The position numbers and the translations under genes are program-made. From the NCBI GenBank assembly GCA_000320605.2, contig KB445793.1:818556-882555 (forward strand): a DNA stretch of 64,000 bases. Direction: 5' to 3'. This document shows positions 33,669-45,712 of this stretch, in pieces. Origin of the DNA: Gelatoporia subvermispora B. Taxonomy: Eukaryota; Basidiomycota; Agaricomycetes; Polyporales; Gelatoporiaceae. How positions within the stretch are numbered: position 1 is the stretch's first letter; every line of letters begins with the position of its first letter. The notes under the pieces were generated by a model, which was given only the letters and a program-made list of their open reading frames with translations, made no database searches and had not been told where the DNA came from.

Positions 33669-34340
33669 CGCACCCTTCGTACCGTTGAGCTCTGGAGTTA
33701 GCAGTGCTGCTCATTGTGCTTTCACGGCCGCGCGTTTTAAAGCAAACCAAAGTCCCGCAAGTCCTTTTGATCCGCCCTCGTCTGCCAGCGGAACACGACC
33801 TAGTTCGGCTCCGCTCTGCATATACCGTCTGACGGTATGTTAGGCGTCAGCGAATGAAGCGAAAGGCGTCAGCTGGCCAGTCAAGCTTTAAGCCAAGATG
33901 TAGATCCAACTTCCGAACAATCCTCTAGTGAGTCTCGCAGATGAAAGCAGTCGAGTAGTAGACTATGCCGCTATTCCAGAGATATCCGGGTACCGCGCAA
34001 ATGATCTGGGGTATAGTTAAATCGGCAGTGAACTTCCAAGCACCAAAACTACATCAACCCCAAAGAGCCTTGCGCTAGTCTGACAACATGAATGGCGGGA
34101 CGATGCCACTGGCATCTCGGTAGATTTGCATAGAGTGTACAGTGTGCGTGTGTTGTTAGATCTCCGCGTTATAGCCAACTGCAGACAAAATGTTCACGAC
34201 AGTCTACAAAGTGTTAAGCAGGCAAATTGCAGGGGGAGAGATTGGTGCACGTGGGCGGCGGAGGAGTGCGCCACGCGGTCGATCGCGTCCCTCGACTCGG
34301 CGTGTACCTGAGTGTACGCGACGCGACTTGCTCGCCGGAC
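33669..34340. other. Divergent intergenic region
   Basis: Promoter space for the His-repeat PEBP gene (minus) and the FIST-like gene (plus). No gene seen. Confidence 0.5.
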
Positions 34341-35935
34341 ATGGCGTCGCTCACCCGCACCTTTCTTTCAAGAAGTGCGCCTGCTCTCATATCTCGCTTG
34401 AATGCAATTAGAGCCTCTATCTCGAGCTCGGACCCAATCATATGGACACTTACAGTAGCGCCACACCTCGAACAAGCACAACATACGGAGCTCCTCTCTA
34501 GCCTCACATCTCTGTCCAACAACACTGTGGGGTGTCTCTCGAACGTGATTCCAACCGCAGATTCTGCCAGGAGTGACCTTATTTCTTGCTCCATCGCCGC
34601 CTTCGATGCCGAAACGACGACTATTTTCCGAAGCGAGATCTCTGGACGTCAGGCTCCCCAAGTCGGCCGCTGGCATGCCTTCAGAAACCGGGACGCAGAG
34701 CAAGCAGATCAGTATGTCCCGAAAGATGAGGACTTTATGGACCCGGATTGGAAGAACATCTTGATGCGCGGCCCACGGCAGGAAGCTTTGCCACCTGATC
34801 TCCAGGCCATAAAGTGAGCAGCACTACGCAAGCTCAGACATCCCGAGGCTCACCATACCAAGCCCCGAGAGTGCATCCGCCGTCATATACCTCTCGGACA
34901 ACGCGCCAGAAGGCCTGACGCGGGCGCTGCAGAGATTTCCCCGGGCCACCAAAGTCGGTCGGTACTAGTATTCTCGCTGCCCCACGGAATGGCTGAGTAG
35001 TGTTGTCAAGGCCTGATCGCTGCGGCAACCCCATTCCAGTCCGGCCGTCCTTTTACTCTCTTCAGAAAAGGGTCGCTGTTCGGCGGCGGAGCTGTTGGAC
35101 TATGTCTCACTTCCAGGCCGACCCCTCAACTATCTGCCGAACTCCCAGGACTGAATACTGTGACAGAGCCTCTCCAGGTGACCAGGTAATACCTTTCAAA
35201 CCCTTCAGATATAATAACCGCCGCTGACAGGTGCAAAATGTAAAAGCGCGGAAGGAAACCTAATACACTCCCTCAACGGGACCAATCCGTCCCGCCTACT
35301 GCTGTCCGCCATCCAAAAGGCAGGTACAGGAGCGACCACCGAACTTAGTCGACTCGAAGAAGACGACTACTACCTCGGCGTCTTGCACAAAAAAGGCACA
35401 GAAGCTCAGGTGAGCGACGTAAGAGCATCTTCTCTGGAATATACCATACACACGCACTGTTCTTTCCAGATAGAGCGACTGTACCAAATCACATCCGGCG
35501 ACCCGTCGCGGGGGTCCCTGGCCCTTGACAGCGACACGGCCCCCGGAGAAGGCGCTACCGTCCAGGCAAGTGTTCTGATCACGCGGCTTGCATCCGTCGC
35601 CCTCGCTCACAGTAGTCTAGGTATTCCACCTATCCACGCACACGCAGCCAGACGTCCTATCTCGATATCTCCGTCCATCAACGCTACACCCGTCTGACAA
35701 GCACTGCACGATAACGTTCGCCGTCGCACCCGCCTTCTGGGTGCCCCCGGCCGCCGACACTGCGCGGGAAGACGAGAGTGTCACCGAACTGCCTGGTACG
35801 TTCCTTGCTGCATCGGAGTACGGCGTCGTGGTCGATCGGCCCAACGACGTTACAGCGCAGGCGCAGGCGTGGAAGTGCTCGGTCCCAGGCGGGTCAGTGT
35901 CGCTGAGGTGGGACGCGCCGCCTCAGACTCGCTGA
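34341..35935 (+). CDS. FIST-domain-like protein
   Basis: Model: exons 34341-34813, 34863-34957, 35011-35185, 35247-35409, 35470-35565, 35648-35935; 429 residues. Exon 5 ends with a GC donor (CAG|GCAAGT), the only junction that keeps the frame. Recognisable stretches are SNNTVGCLSN, GRQAPQVGRWHAF, VIYLSDNAPEGLTRAL, LIAAATPFQSGRPFTLF, GGGAVGLCL, EGNLIHSLNGTNPSRLLL, YYLGVLHKKG and ITSGDPSRGSLALD, in the order I recall for basidiomycete FIST (F-box and intracellular signal transduction) proteins. No F-box is visible. In bacteria FIST is a sensory, probably small-molecule-binding module; the role in fungi is unknown. An in-frame ATG at 34227 could add 38 residues, but the 34341 start fits better. 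Family assignment is from memory and moderate. Confidence 0.7.
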
Positions 35936-35987
35936 GAACCGGGCGGGGACGGTCGGCGTATGTTTGCTTGGCGTGTTTCTGTATGTC

Positions 35988-37962
35988 CTAGGTGCATAGC
36001 GCGTCCTCGGGTGTAATGACGATGGCCACGTTTCTTCCGCTGCCTGTTTCCTGGTCGAACAAGCTCACCAGGCGTGAGCGGAGCCCGGTGTCCTGCAGAA
36101 TTTGCATCAGTACTTGGGTTTGTACGTGATGCATTGGGTCGAGAGGGCACACCTGCAGCCCACCCTGCAACCAGAGCTGCCGATCGAGCAGGATGAGGCT
36201 CTCGATGACTGGACCCAAGATACACCGCAAGACATGCAAGACCTCGAGTCGTGTCTCCATATTTTTGTCCCTCAAACTTCCTTTGCCTAGGTTGAGCTCC
36301 AATTTTGATTCACTCCGAGCGATGAACGTGTCCCAATCTGCATACGCCGTATCGTTTAGCCTGCCCACCCGCTTTCGTCCAGTAGTATTCGTTCGATCAT
36401 CAGAAGTTTCTTGCTTCGTGGATATGTTATCGCTTCCTTCCGAAGCCCGTTCGATGACACCTTCCAGCAACGCCCTCCAGACGACCTTCCGGACCGCCGC
36501 ACTCGCGGACTTCCTGGACTCCTCCGTCCGGAGCCACTGCGCAGGTACCTGCGCCGCGAGCTGCAGGTGGTTCGCCGTGAGGACCAGCCCGCACTGGGGA
36601 AGCTCCTGGCTTCTGCATAGCGGGAAATCTGAGAGCGATATTTCAGTCTGTGCTTACGAGAATGATACCGCGAGATGAGACGAAATCTAGCTTACCCGCG
36701 GGATCTAGCAGGTTGTAGCAGCACCCCACGACCACGGCCGCCCGCGGCACCCACGCACGCGAGCCGGGGCCGTCCGCCACCGCATTAGACTGCGTGAGGA
36801 ACGCGCGCAGGACACTCGGCGTGAGCGAGCCGCACGCGTGCAGCGCGACGAGCAGGACCGGTGTCGCGCACGGCGGGTCCTCGGAGCTGGGGCCGGTGTG
36901 GGCCCCGTGTATCCAGTCCGTCACCGTCTCGAGCAGGAGCGCGCCGGACGTGATCGCGGTGGTCCTGTAGGTCAGGGAACCCCTCCGTGCTGCAATTTGG
37001 GTCCCACTCGCAGACGCAGACGCGTTCTCTTCCTGCTCGTTGGGCAGGGCGCGGACGTCTTCTGCGTCCTCGGCGGGCCTGGGCTTGGTTTGCTTCTGCT
37101 GCGCGTCCTTGCGCGCGGCGCCCGCGCTCTGGACGTCGCTCCAGTCGAGCGCGAGCACGTGCAGCGCGAGGTCGTCCCGGAGCGCGCGCGAGAGGTATGC
37201 CTGTGTAGGTAGAAGAGAACCACGCATGAGCTTCGTGTCCTTGCTGACTCCCAGTCCGCCTCGGCCCTAGATACCTGAAAGTCGAGCTAAGAAAAGCATC
37301 GCGCTATCCTGCAGCGCGCGGGCGAGCTAAACATATCGAGATGCAAAAATAGCTAAAGTATAATTGGTATCTCCAGTATGTGTGGGCGAGGGCGGAATGA
37401 GGTAATGGTAGGTAGGGGGAGACGACTGACTTGTCCGGCACCGACGTCCACCGCGTGCCTGATGCCTTCCAGCCCCGGCGTCGTCGTCAAGAGCTGCGCG
37501 ATGTACTGTGTCATGCGGTCGACCTCGTGTGCCTTCTTGGGCGACATCCCGCGGGAATGCGCAATCCGATGCTGCAGCACGGGTGTGTTGCTTCCTGTGC
37601 AGACGCGTAAGTATTGATAGACGCATCTGCGGAGAGGTCCATGACGCACGAGGGAGCTGCAGCCTGCGTGCAGTATCAACAAGCTTCTTTAGCTCGGGCG
37701 GGATAGCGCGGGCCTCGTCAGCTCGGAGGTCCGCATGGGGAGACAAGTAGTAGCGCAAGACAGAGAGCCATCTGGGCTCGTCGTCGTCAGTACCATCCAA
37801 TCTCTCGCCGGCCCAAGACCACCATTCCGTCCATTCCTTGAGCAGCTCAAAAGAAGACAGGCAGACGCAATTAGGGTGGGTGATCAGCAAGCTGTCAACG
37901 AGCGGAGAGCGCAAGAATGCGCAAATTTCTCTGAGCAGCTCTAGGTCTTCGTCTGCAGACAT
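35988..37962 (-). CDS. METTL25/RRNAD1-like methyltransferase-domain protein
   Basis: Model: exons 37650-37962, 37431-37594, 36696-37200, 35988-36628; 540 residues with consistent phases. The N-terminal helical part leads to GMSPKKAHEVDRM, the glycine-rich SAM-binding loop DVGAGQAYLSRAL (rebuilt across an intron of about 230 nt), VLALDWSDVQ, LLVALHACGSLTP and VVGCCYNLLDPADFPLC. These marks define the METTL25/RRNAD1 group of methyltransferase-like proteins. The product is probably intracellular; its substrate is not established. The start is taken at MSADEDLELL (37962). An adjacent frame just upstream (about 37941-38135) reads as protein-like but could not be spliced in. Confidence 0.82.
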
Positions 37963-38267
37963 CCAGCTTGCATTTGCCCAGAGTAGAGGTCGACAGCACC
38001 GAAGGCGCGAGCTAGACGCAGTGCGAGAAGGGAGGGACGGGTCACGAGAATTTCGACGTGCCGTCTGATCTGGCAAGCTTCGCGGGAGTAGAACTGCAAG
38101 CGCCCGCAGGGAGCCGCAGGGCTGCCGATCTCCAAAACATACGCGTGTTATGCATGTACAGTGGCTATGCACTCGACATCAGGGTCGGAGGCAAGACAAA
38201 ATACAGGACTGCGAAAGCATATATATGCAACTGTCTACGCGGTTGCAATTACATCTCCTAGTCTAGA
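37963..38267. other. Region between METTL25-like and USB1 genes
   Basis: Contains a minus-strand open frame (RRHVEILVTRPSLLALRLAR and neighbours) with natural-looking composition. It might be an unrecognised upstream exon of the METTL25-like gene or chance. Confidence 0.3.
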
Positions 38268-39500
38268 CTAGCGCAACTTGAATGCAGTCACCTCTTTACC
38301 GATCCGAACGCAGACCTCATCTATCTGGAACGCACCCGTCTGCCGCGAGACGAGCCTGCCACCGAACTGCTTGTTGAGATCCTGGACAAGTGTCTCTGGA
38401 AAATGAGGGATGGTAGGGAATCGCGCTGTTGCGTCATCAGGGGGCTTAGGAGGCTCAGTAGGCCCTGGAGTAGCGTCCGGAGTCGAGAGCGGACTCGGTG
38501 TAGGTACAGGGCTGTTTAGTACGAGTGTGTCCGTTGCGGATGATGAGGGCGGTAGGTCGACACCTGGTGTCGCACGATCGAGGAGGGCCCATGCAATCGA
38601 GGCGTGAAACCTCGGCGCGGAGTAGAATTCTTTCTGGCGCAGCAATCGTAATGTTGGTACGAGCGCGTCCGAGAGCGCTTTGAGCTTTGCAAAATGGCAA
38701 ACACCGAGGGCAACATGAGTTCTCGAGTTACTCTAAGTGAAAGCAAGCTGGCACGACTCACCTCCGCGTGCCCCGCGCCGGCCTCCACGGCGAGAAACGT
38801 GCGCGTGCGCTCGTCGTTCGTCAGCTCCGCGAACGCCGCAAACGATGCGGTGAACCTTCATCATCCAGGGCAAACAAGACCAGATACGCTTCTCAGGCAC
38901 ACGTAAAGCGGCAATGTAGCGCGGGGTGGACAGGAACTCACGCTGAATGGGCCCGGGCAATCGCTCTGACCGCAGTCTTGAGCTCATCGCGCTGGTGCGC
39001 GCGCAGGTACACCGGGCGCGTGAGGGAGATGTGCAGCTCGCTCTCGCCGGGCTCTGCGCTCGTGCCCGCAGTTGTGGGAGACATTTTTTTGGACTGGGAG
39101 CTGGATGCTGATGGGATGCAACGACGGCACGCGCGCCTTCGCGGACTCGAGCACGTCGCGAAGGAGTCTTGCAAGCGGTGCGCCTTTCTCCAGTCTCAGC
39201 GGGACGTAGACGTACGCGGCGAACTGGCCCTCGACGTGCGGCGCCGTGCGCACGCGGCCCTGGTGCCGTGCGGGGTCGTCCGGCGGGCGCACCGGGGTGA
39301 GCGACGCGGAGAGTGCGGGGAGCTTCCTGATTTTCGTGCGGATGCGGTGTCCTGTGTCAGGCTCGAGGACAGCGCGACTGGGCAGGGGCGCACCTCTTCT
39401 TCGGGGGCGGGGGTAGAGCGGGCGGGGCATTCTGCGTCTGCTCCGAATCAGCATCAGAGTCGGAGCTCTCGTATGATACAAGGCGCAAGTCTCTCTTCAT
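38268..39500 (-). CDS. USB1: USB1-like U6 snRNA 3' exonuclease
   Basis: Model: exons 39394-39500, 38942-39326, 38762-38855, 38268-38684; about 333 residues. USB1/Mpn1 is a 2H phosphoesterase that trims and caps the U6 3' end. Both catalytic HxS motifs are present: ELHISLTRP in exon 2 and RFHASIAW in exon 4. The N-terminus is typical: LVSYESSDSDADS, PPPKKRKLPALS, HQGRVRTAPHVEGQFAAYVYV. The C-terminus ends FQIDEVCVRIGKEVTAFKLR. Exon 2 as given is one base too long: upstream of HISLTRP the frame shifts at a run of seven A (plus-strand T7 at 39084-39090). Six would restore one frame and correct phase at the next junction. A sequencing or assembly slip is likely; a 61-nt intron there is the alternative. 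Confidence 0.85.
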
Positions 39501-41381
39501 GTTTTGGAAATATCATACAAGCTAAGCTGGGACGGTGTGCATGGCCAGATGGTGGTTTACGCTCAAAGAGGAAAGCCGTTATGTCATTGCCAGGCGAGAC
39601 GCGACTCGAGCGACGAGCGGCGCGCTCGTTCTTGCCGCTCGCTCATCCTGCGCGTGGTGGTGTGAAGCTTGCTCTTGACTGTCTTTTACTTTGTTGGCGG
39701 CGCTGCATCTGTGCCCGACGTGCCCGCCACTAGCGCACAAGTTCCCTCACTGTCCCCGGAATGACCGTCCCAGACAGGCAGCTTCTCACTCCTAACCACT
39801 GTTCGAACCTCACGCGAGTGTGTTTTCGAAGGCTTCCACCAGGCAACATTGTCATTTCCGACAGACTGTATACTCGGAGTTGCCCCGTTACGTGCTCCAA
39901 GTACCCTCGGACCGGGCCTACCTGGGAGCGCAAACAGCGATAGAAGTGGAATGCAAATTCGCGGTGTTCTCCCGTGTCGACCGAATGAGCATCGCGGCAA
40001 CCATCGCAGGGGTCGCCGGACCCACACGACCCATCGCTACGGATGACGCAGATCAACGACGCGCTATACGGCTATACATGGACCGCGCACGGGTAGCCCG
40101 GGATGGCCGAGGCCAAGCACAACCAAGTGCGGCCTGGAAGGTTAAAGCTAGACGGGCTATTATCGATATGGGCAGCAGAGCACGCCGTGCACCGGCACAT
40201 CCGGGCAGCGCGAGCGAGATGTCTATATACTGAACTCGCCGGTACACCTAAAGCGACGTCAGAGAGAAGAACTACCATCCGATAGTCTTTCATTCCGCGC
40301 CATTCGCCCAAGATGCTCGCGGAAGAGCGTGCAAGGCTTCAGCCCGATGGGCCTCTTCCTATCTGAGCAATCGCGAGGCCCTCTGCGCGATGGGCGAATC
40401 GCTGTGCCGAACAAATCTGGCGTGTCGCCCCATCGCGATTGTCCGCCAGGCACACAACTTGGCGGCGAATGCACATACAGAGTGCCCTCGTGCATCGAAA
40501 GCATGCCGCAGAGACCCACGCCCGTTGTGTGGGACGCACGACGTGTCCCGCTGTGTTCCTGGGCTGGCCCTTGGGCGCGGGCGGTGAGAACAGCGGACCA
40601 AAAGTGCACAGGCGTGTCATCGCGGACCGCACGAGTGTGTGGCCGCGCACGTGTAGCTATTGGTGCGATCTGGTAGCTCGTTGCTGCGCGAATGCGCCCT
40701 CTACATCGCCCGCTGCCCGTGTCGCGAGCGCGGCGCGGTGCCGCGGGTGCTCGGCTGGGGATCTGGCACGCGGAGGCGAGCAGGCGGGGCGGGGGGATCT
40801 GAGGCGAGATTAAGGAGGCTCTGGACGAGATCGAGAGGATCAGGCGGGAGCGGCTCGTGCGGGCAGCTCGGGCCATGGCCACCTATTGCAGCCTATTGCG
40901 AGCACCTGCGTGCAGGACACGCGTGCATTGACCGCGTGCGATTGGGCCAGGGCATGCCGACGAGACCGAGAGGTGATAATCGCGGAGGTAGGATCTTCCC
41001 ACAGGTGTTCACTTTACGATACTGATTCTCGTCGCGACGGCTCTGGGCGGCTTTGTGAACGAGCGGCTCTGCACGGGTGGCTGCGACTGCGCCATGCCAG
41101 GAGGGTACATTTCGCGCGCGCTCTCGTCCTCACAAGCTTGCTCTCTGATGACGGGCTACATGGTTTCTTTCTCTCACACCCTCTATTTCGTACTCTTGCA
41201 CCCCTGCCTTTGACGCATTCTGAATTGAGCTGGCCTCACCCTACTCCGGCTTATATCGTTCTCCCGCTCTGCTGCCACTTATAGATCTCCTCATCATCAT
41301 TGTCCATTTCCCTCCCCGTCACTTTCTCTGCTCTCTGGCATTCTGACTATCTCCCCTTCGCCTCACGAGCACGACCCCGCC
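39501..41381. other. Long intergenic stretch, no gene supported
   Basis: About 1.9 kb, GC-rich from 40300 to 41100. ORFs such as 39820-40233 plus and 40259-40882 minus have no recognisable product. The last 150 nt are the pyrimidine-rich promoter of the P450 gene, with a TTATATCG box near 41250. Confidence 0.5.
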
Positions 41382-44063
41382 ATGCCCATCTTCACGCCGC
41401 TCCTCGTCGGCTTCACCCTCGTGGTCGGCTACTTCGTCACGACCTTCGCGCGGCTGCTCCTCCGGAACTTTCGCTCTCCGCTGCGCGCCCTCCGCGGGCC
41501 GCCCCCGAGCTCGTTCTTCATGGGGCACCTGCGCGAAATGCACAACCAGGAGAACAATGACATCGTCGCCCGTTGGGAGGCTCAATACGGCAAGACCTTC
41601 GTATACCGAGGTTTCGTCGGCGGGTACAGACTGATGACCTCCGATCCGGTCACCGTCGCCCATATTCTGGGCCATGCGTACGAGTACCCAAAGCCGGACT
41701 TCATCACTGATACGTTGGCGAACATGGTGGCAGGAAACGAGGGCCTGCTCACCTCGGACGGGAAAGTACACAAGAAGCAGGTACGGTGCCAATATAAATA
41801 TTCGGAAAACTCACTGAAATTCGATGAACGTACACAGCGAAGAATACTGGTTAGTATTCCCACTGTTGACGGCTGGCCGTGTCGTCACGAGAGGTACAGG
41901 CTCAGAACGTTCTCACCGAGAGAATAATTGCATGTCACAGCCGTCGATCGCGTCGATGTGTCATGGAGCCGCATCGCAGGGCATGCGATCTGATATTTTC
42001 CTCTCGGGGTCGTGATCCCTTCTCTCGACCGTGGTCTTCTCTTCGCCGCCACGCGATGATTTTGAAGGCTCATGCACAAGCAGGCTCACACTATGACTTC
42101 CGCAGACGCCAGCATTCTCAGCATCAAATGTGAAGAGTCTCACACCTGTGTTCTGGGCTAAGGCTGTCGAGGTAAGCTCCTTGACTTGACCAAACAAAGC
42201 CGTATCAGGGCGTGTCTCCCGCCAACTCTTGACATACTAATCAGTTACGCGACATCTGGCAAAATCTACTGCGTCGCGACGCAGAAGCACAAGACCCACA
42301 GTCAAACTCAACATTCTCCACGTCCGTTGACGGCGGCCCGTCCTCTGCAGAGTCAACGGGGCTTCACGCGCGACAACGCACCGAAGAGAAAGCCCATGCC
42401 GAGGCAGATGATGCGAAAACGAGAAACCGGTCTCTGTCGAGCGTCACGGTAGATGCACTGGACTGGCTTGCGCGCGCGACGCTCGACGTGATCGGCGATG
42501 CCGGGTTTGGGTACCACTTTAACTCCCTCGCAGCCGCCGCCCGCCGGAGCAGCGAGCCAGAAGCAGCGCCGGGTGCAGCGGGGTACCAGAAATCGGAAGA
42601 GAACGAGCTCGCGCGCGCATTCGCGGCCATCTTCGACGCGGCACAGCAGTTCCATATCATGACAATCCTCCTGATCTGGTTCCCCGCCCTGCGGATCATC
42701 GTGAGCTTCCTCCCCCCGTGATGCGTGCGCCGTGCCACTGAACGTCAGAACACGATCCCAGGGCCGCAGGAAGGGCAAGACTGAGAAAGAGGCGCGCGCG
42801 ACGATGCGCCGCATTGGTCTCGAGCTCATCGAGGAGCGCATGGCCGCTATCGCCGCCGAGCCTAGTTCTGCTTCTGGGGGCAGCCCGGAGAAAGCGGCCC
42901 CCGATAAGCAGAGCGCGTCCCTCGCAGGGCGCGACCTGCTCAGCGTGCTCCGTGCGTCCCTTTCTCCCTGACGCGCATGCACTAGGCCCACAGCTCCGCA
43001 TGCAGTCCGCTCGAACTTGTCATCGAACCCCGACCAGCGCCTGTCTCGGAACGAGATCCTCTGCCAGGTCTCGTCGTTCCTCGCCGCAGGTGCGTGTGAC
43101 ACTACCGCCGGCAGTTTCAATGAAATAGCAGGGTGGTACGAACCTCTTACCTCCCCTCCCCTCTGCAGGCCACGAAACGACCGCGTCCGCGCTCACCTGG
43201 ACGCTCTACGCGCTCGCTCGCGCACCCGCAGTTCAAGCGCAGCTCCGCACACACCTGCGCTCCATCCCCGTCTCCTCCTCTTCTTCGTCGCCGCCTACAG
43301 TGCTCTTCGAGCGCATCGCACGCCTGCCCTACCTCGAGTGCGTCGTGCGCGAGGCGCTCCGGCTGCACGCGCCCGTCTGCTCGACCATGCGCGTCGCCAC
43401 GGCTGACGACGTTGTTCCAGTCTCTGAGCCGTACGTAGACCGCGCGGGGCAATTGAGAGACTGTGTGCGGGTGCGGAGAGGGGACATCATGACTATCCCG
43501 TTCCAGGCGATGAACCGCGCGCCGGACGTATGGGGCGCGGACGCGCGCGAGTTCCGGCCAGAGCGTTGGGCGGCGGCTGTGGATGGCGCGGAGTCGGACG
43601 AGGGTGAGAGCGCCGAGGGAGACGGCGACAGGGAGGGAACGACGGGCGCGGGCGCGCGAGCGTGGAAGAGGAAGATGCCTGGGCTGTGGAGCAACCTGAT
43701 GACGTTCGGGAACGGGAACGCGATCTCGGGGCACCGGGCGTGCATTGGATACAGGTTTTCGCTGGTCGAGTGCGTAGAGCCCGTTTTACAAGCTGTTCTG
43801 CAGAGGTGCGGACTCGATACTCACCGTTGCGCATGACAGGATGAAGATATTCTTGTTCGTCCTCCTGCGAGACCTAGAATTCTCGATTAACCCGTCCGTT
43901 GAAATTGAGAAGCGTATCAAGTGAGGATTCTCACTTTGCTCGTGCTGCAATCCACTGACATCTTGAATATAGCATCGTGACGCGACCACTAGTAAAGTCC
44001 GAATCGGATAAGGGAAACCAAATGCCACTTCGCATCCGTTATATACCCTCAGAGTCGTCATGA
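41382..44063 (+). CDS. Cytochrome P450 monooxygenase
   Basis: Model: exons 41382-41780, 41838-41849, 42106-42171, 42245-42700, 42762-42951, 43006-43089, 43169-43769, 43840-43920, 43973-44063; 659 residues. An N-terminal membrane anchor (LLVGFTLVVGYFVTTF) is followed by GPPPSSFFMGHLREMH. Later come TPAFSASNVKSLTPVFW, LARATLDVIGDAGFGY, the I-helix AAGHETTASALTW (AGHETT), the K-helix EALR, FRPERW and the haem loop with GHRACIGYRF (Cys ligand). Exon 2 has only 12 nt (residues RRIL); intron 2 is long (256 nt). A hydrophilic, Asp/Glu/Ser-rich stretch before the haem loop and another in exon 4 explain the length. It belongs to the large basidiomycete P450 families acting on lipophilic or xenobiotic compounds in the ER; the substrate is unknown. 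Confidence 0.92.
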
Positions 44064-44874
44064 TATCAGGATCTGGTGATGATACCCGTCTCAGACCGCA
44101 GACAATCATGGATATATGATGGAAAATGACAGCAGACGTATGGCAAACATATATTATACCTATAGCATACATGAAAAGACAGTGTACTGGACAACGACGT
44201 CTCCAACATCAGGTCGCAGCAGCTCGCGGGTAGTCGACCGTCAATACTCGCTCTCAGGCAATATCTGGAAAAGTTAAATCAGAATCGGCTAGGATTATAA
44301 CTTCGGAGAAGAAATTCAGGGCCCCCAAGCGTAAATAGGGAGCCAGGCAGTTTGTCGTCTCGAGGATCCGACTGGTGCACAGCAAGAAACTCATCACATA
44401 ATCTGAAAGGATAGACACTCACCATCGATACTGAAGCTTGTTTCAGATTCGTAGCAGGAACAAAGAAATGTGCCTGTGCATCGCGCGATGAGGGAGGAGG
44501 GAGAAGGAAGACGACAGCAGAACACGACGCGCGGAGAGCGCTTTTATTTTCCTGGTGTGACCGTTACGGTAACGCTCACGTGTCAGAGAACGCGACAAGC
44601 GCGTCGCGTCCTGTCGCGTCGCGCGGCATGACCATTTCGGGGCATGGACCGCGATCGTGTCCGCGACAAGATTCAAGCGACCTGCAGCTTGTCCATTTGC
44701 CTCTGTTTCTTCGTCCCTGTGATCAGCTGTGATTCTAGCTAAACGGAGATCAATTTTCGAGTCCTGTATATTTGCTAAAATAAATTGAGGTCAGATGGGA
44801 ATCTAGTAACTTGACTGCTTGCATGCTATGATTCTTCGGTCACTGAACGACTTGCTGTGTTACTCGAGTCCAAG
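44064..44874. other. Intergenic
   Basis: About 800 nt with no protein gene supported. Confidence 0.5.
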
Positions 44875-44879
44875 AAAAA
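44875..44879 (-). terminator. Pol III terminator of tRNA-Glu
   Basis: T5 on the minus strand directly after the tRNA discriminator base. Confidence 0.8.
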
Positions 44880-44951
44880 TTCGGATACGGGGAATCGAAC
44901 CCCGGGCTATCGCGTGAGAGGCGATAATGTTAGCCACTACACCATATCCGA
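44880..44951 (-). tRNA. tRNA-Glu: tRNA-Glu (anticodon CTC)
   Basis: 72 nt without intron. The acceptor stem pairs TCGGATA with TATCCGA, followed by discriminator A. The D arm holds TGGTGTAGTGGCTAA (A box), the anticodon stem TATCGC/GCGATA encloses loop CTCTCAC with anticodon CTC, and the T arm holds CCGGGGTTCGATTCCCCG (B box). CTC reads GAG codons, so the tRNA carries glutamate. Confidence 0.95.
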
Positions 44952-45712
44952 TGGTGAATATTGCAGGCTTCCCAATTTATCACATCATTCACGAGACATG
45001 AAAGCCACGTCCGACCGGAAGTGACCTTGGTCCTGAAGCTCTTCGTCCAGAGCTTTGCATTTCTGCTACGGTGCCAGTCACTAACATGACATTCCGCATG
45101 GGAGTGCTGGTCCGACGCGTTCTGTCTCTTATCACCAATGACAGTCCCAAACCCTGCCTTAGACCAGGACGGTCCAGCCCACATGATTAATGAAATTCAT
45201 GCACTGGCACCATGCTTCCTACATCCTGCTATGAGCCCTATAAAAGAGTACAAACGAGAACGGCATAAAGCACTATGCATCGTAAGAACATTTCGTGCGC
45301 AGTCGATCCGCTCCTTATGAGGTCTCAGTAGAGGCTTAGAGCAACATTGTTATAAAGGATGCATCGTCGAAGCGTGAGAGTTCTTCACTGCTCAATGCAC
45401 ACTAAGAAGGTCTTATAAATATGCAACTGGCTCTGGTCGTAAGACTCCCAGTTGTGACAATTTCATTTCATTTTGGAGAGGTATATCGTCGAGGAGTGTG
45501 GTAACAAAAAGTACATAGCAAGTACCTAGAGCATATCAGACAGTGTAATGTAGCACCAAATTGACATATAAGTGAACCCGTTCATAACGAGATACGATAC
45601 TCCAAACGCCTTGTGATACACGAACCTAAGTGTGTGTCGGCATTGCTATCAATGTGCACCATTGAGCGTCGGAAGAAGACAGGTGTATTAAGTTGATCAC
45701 TCACCTAGTACG
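44952..45712. other. Intergenic
   Basis: About 760 nt, AT-rich, no gene supported. Confidence 0.5.

Noticed and set aside
38768..39733. 321-codon plus-strand ORF
   Set aside because: Antisense to USB1, no recognisable motif, whereas the minus strand carries both HxS catalytic motifs.
39501..41381. A GC-rich gene on either strand in the 1.9-kb gap
   Set aside because: Several open frames overlap on both strands, none with family motifs or consistent splice sites.
42353..43120. 255-codon minus-strand ORF
   Set aside because: Antisense to P450 exons 4-6; compositional.
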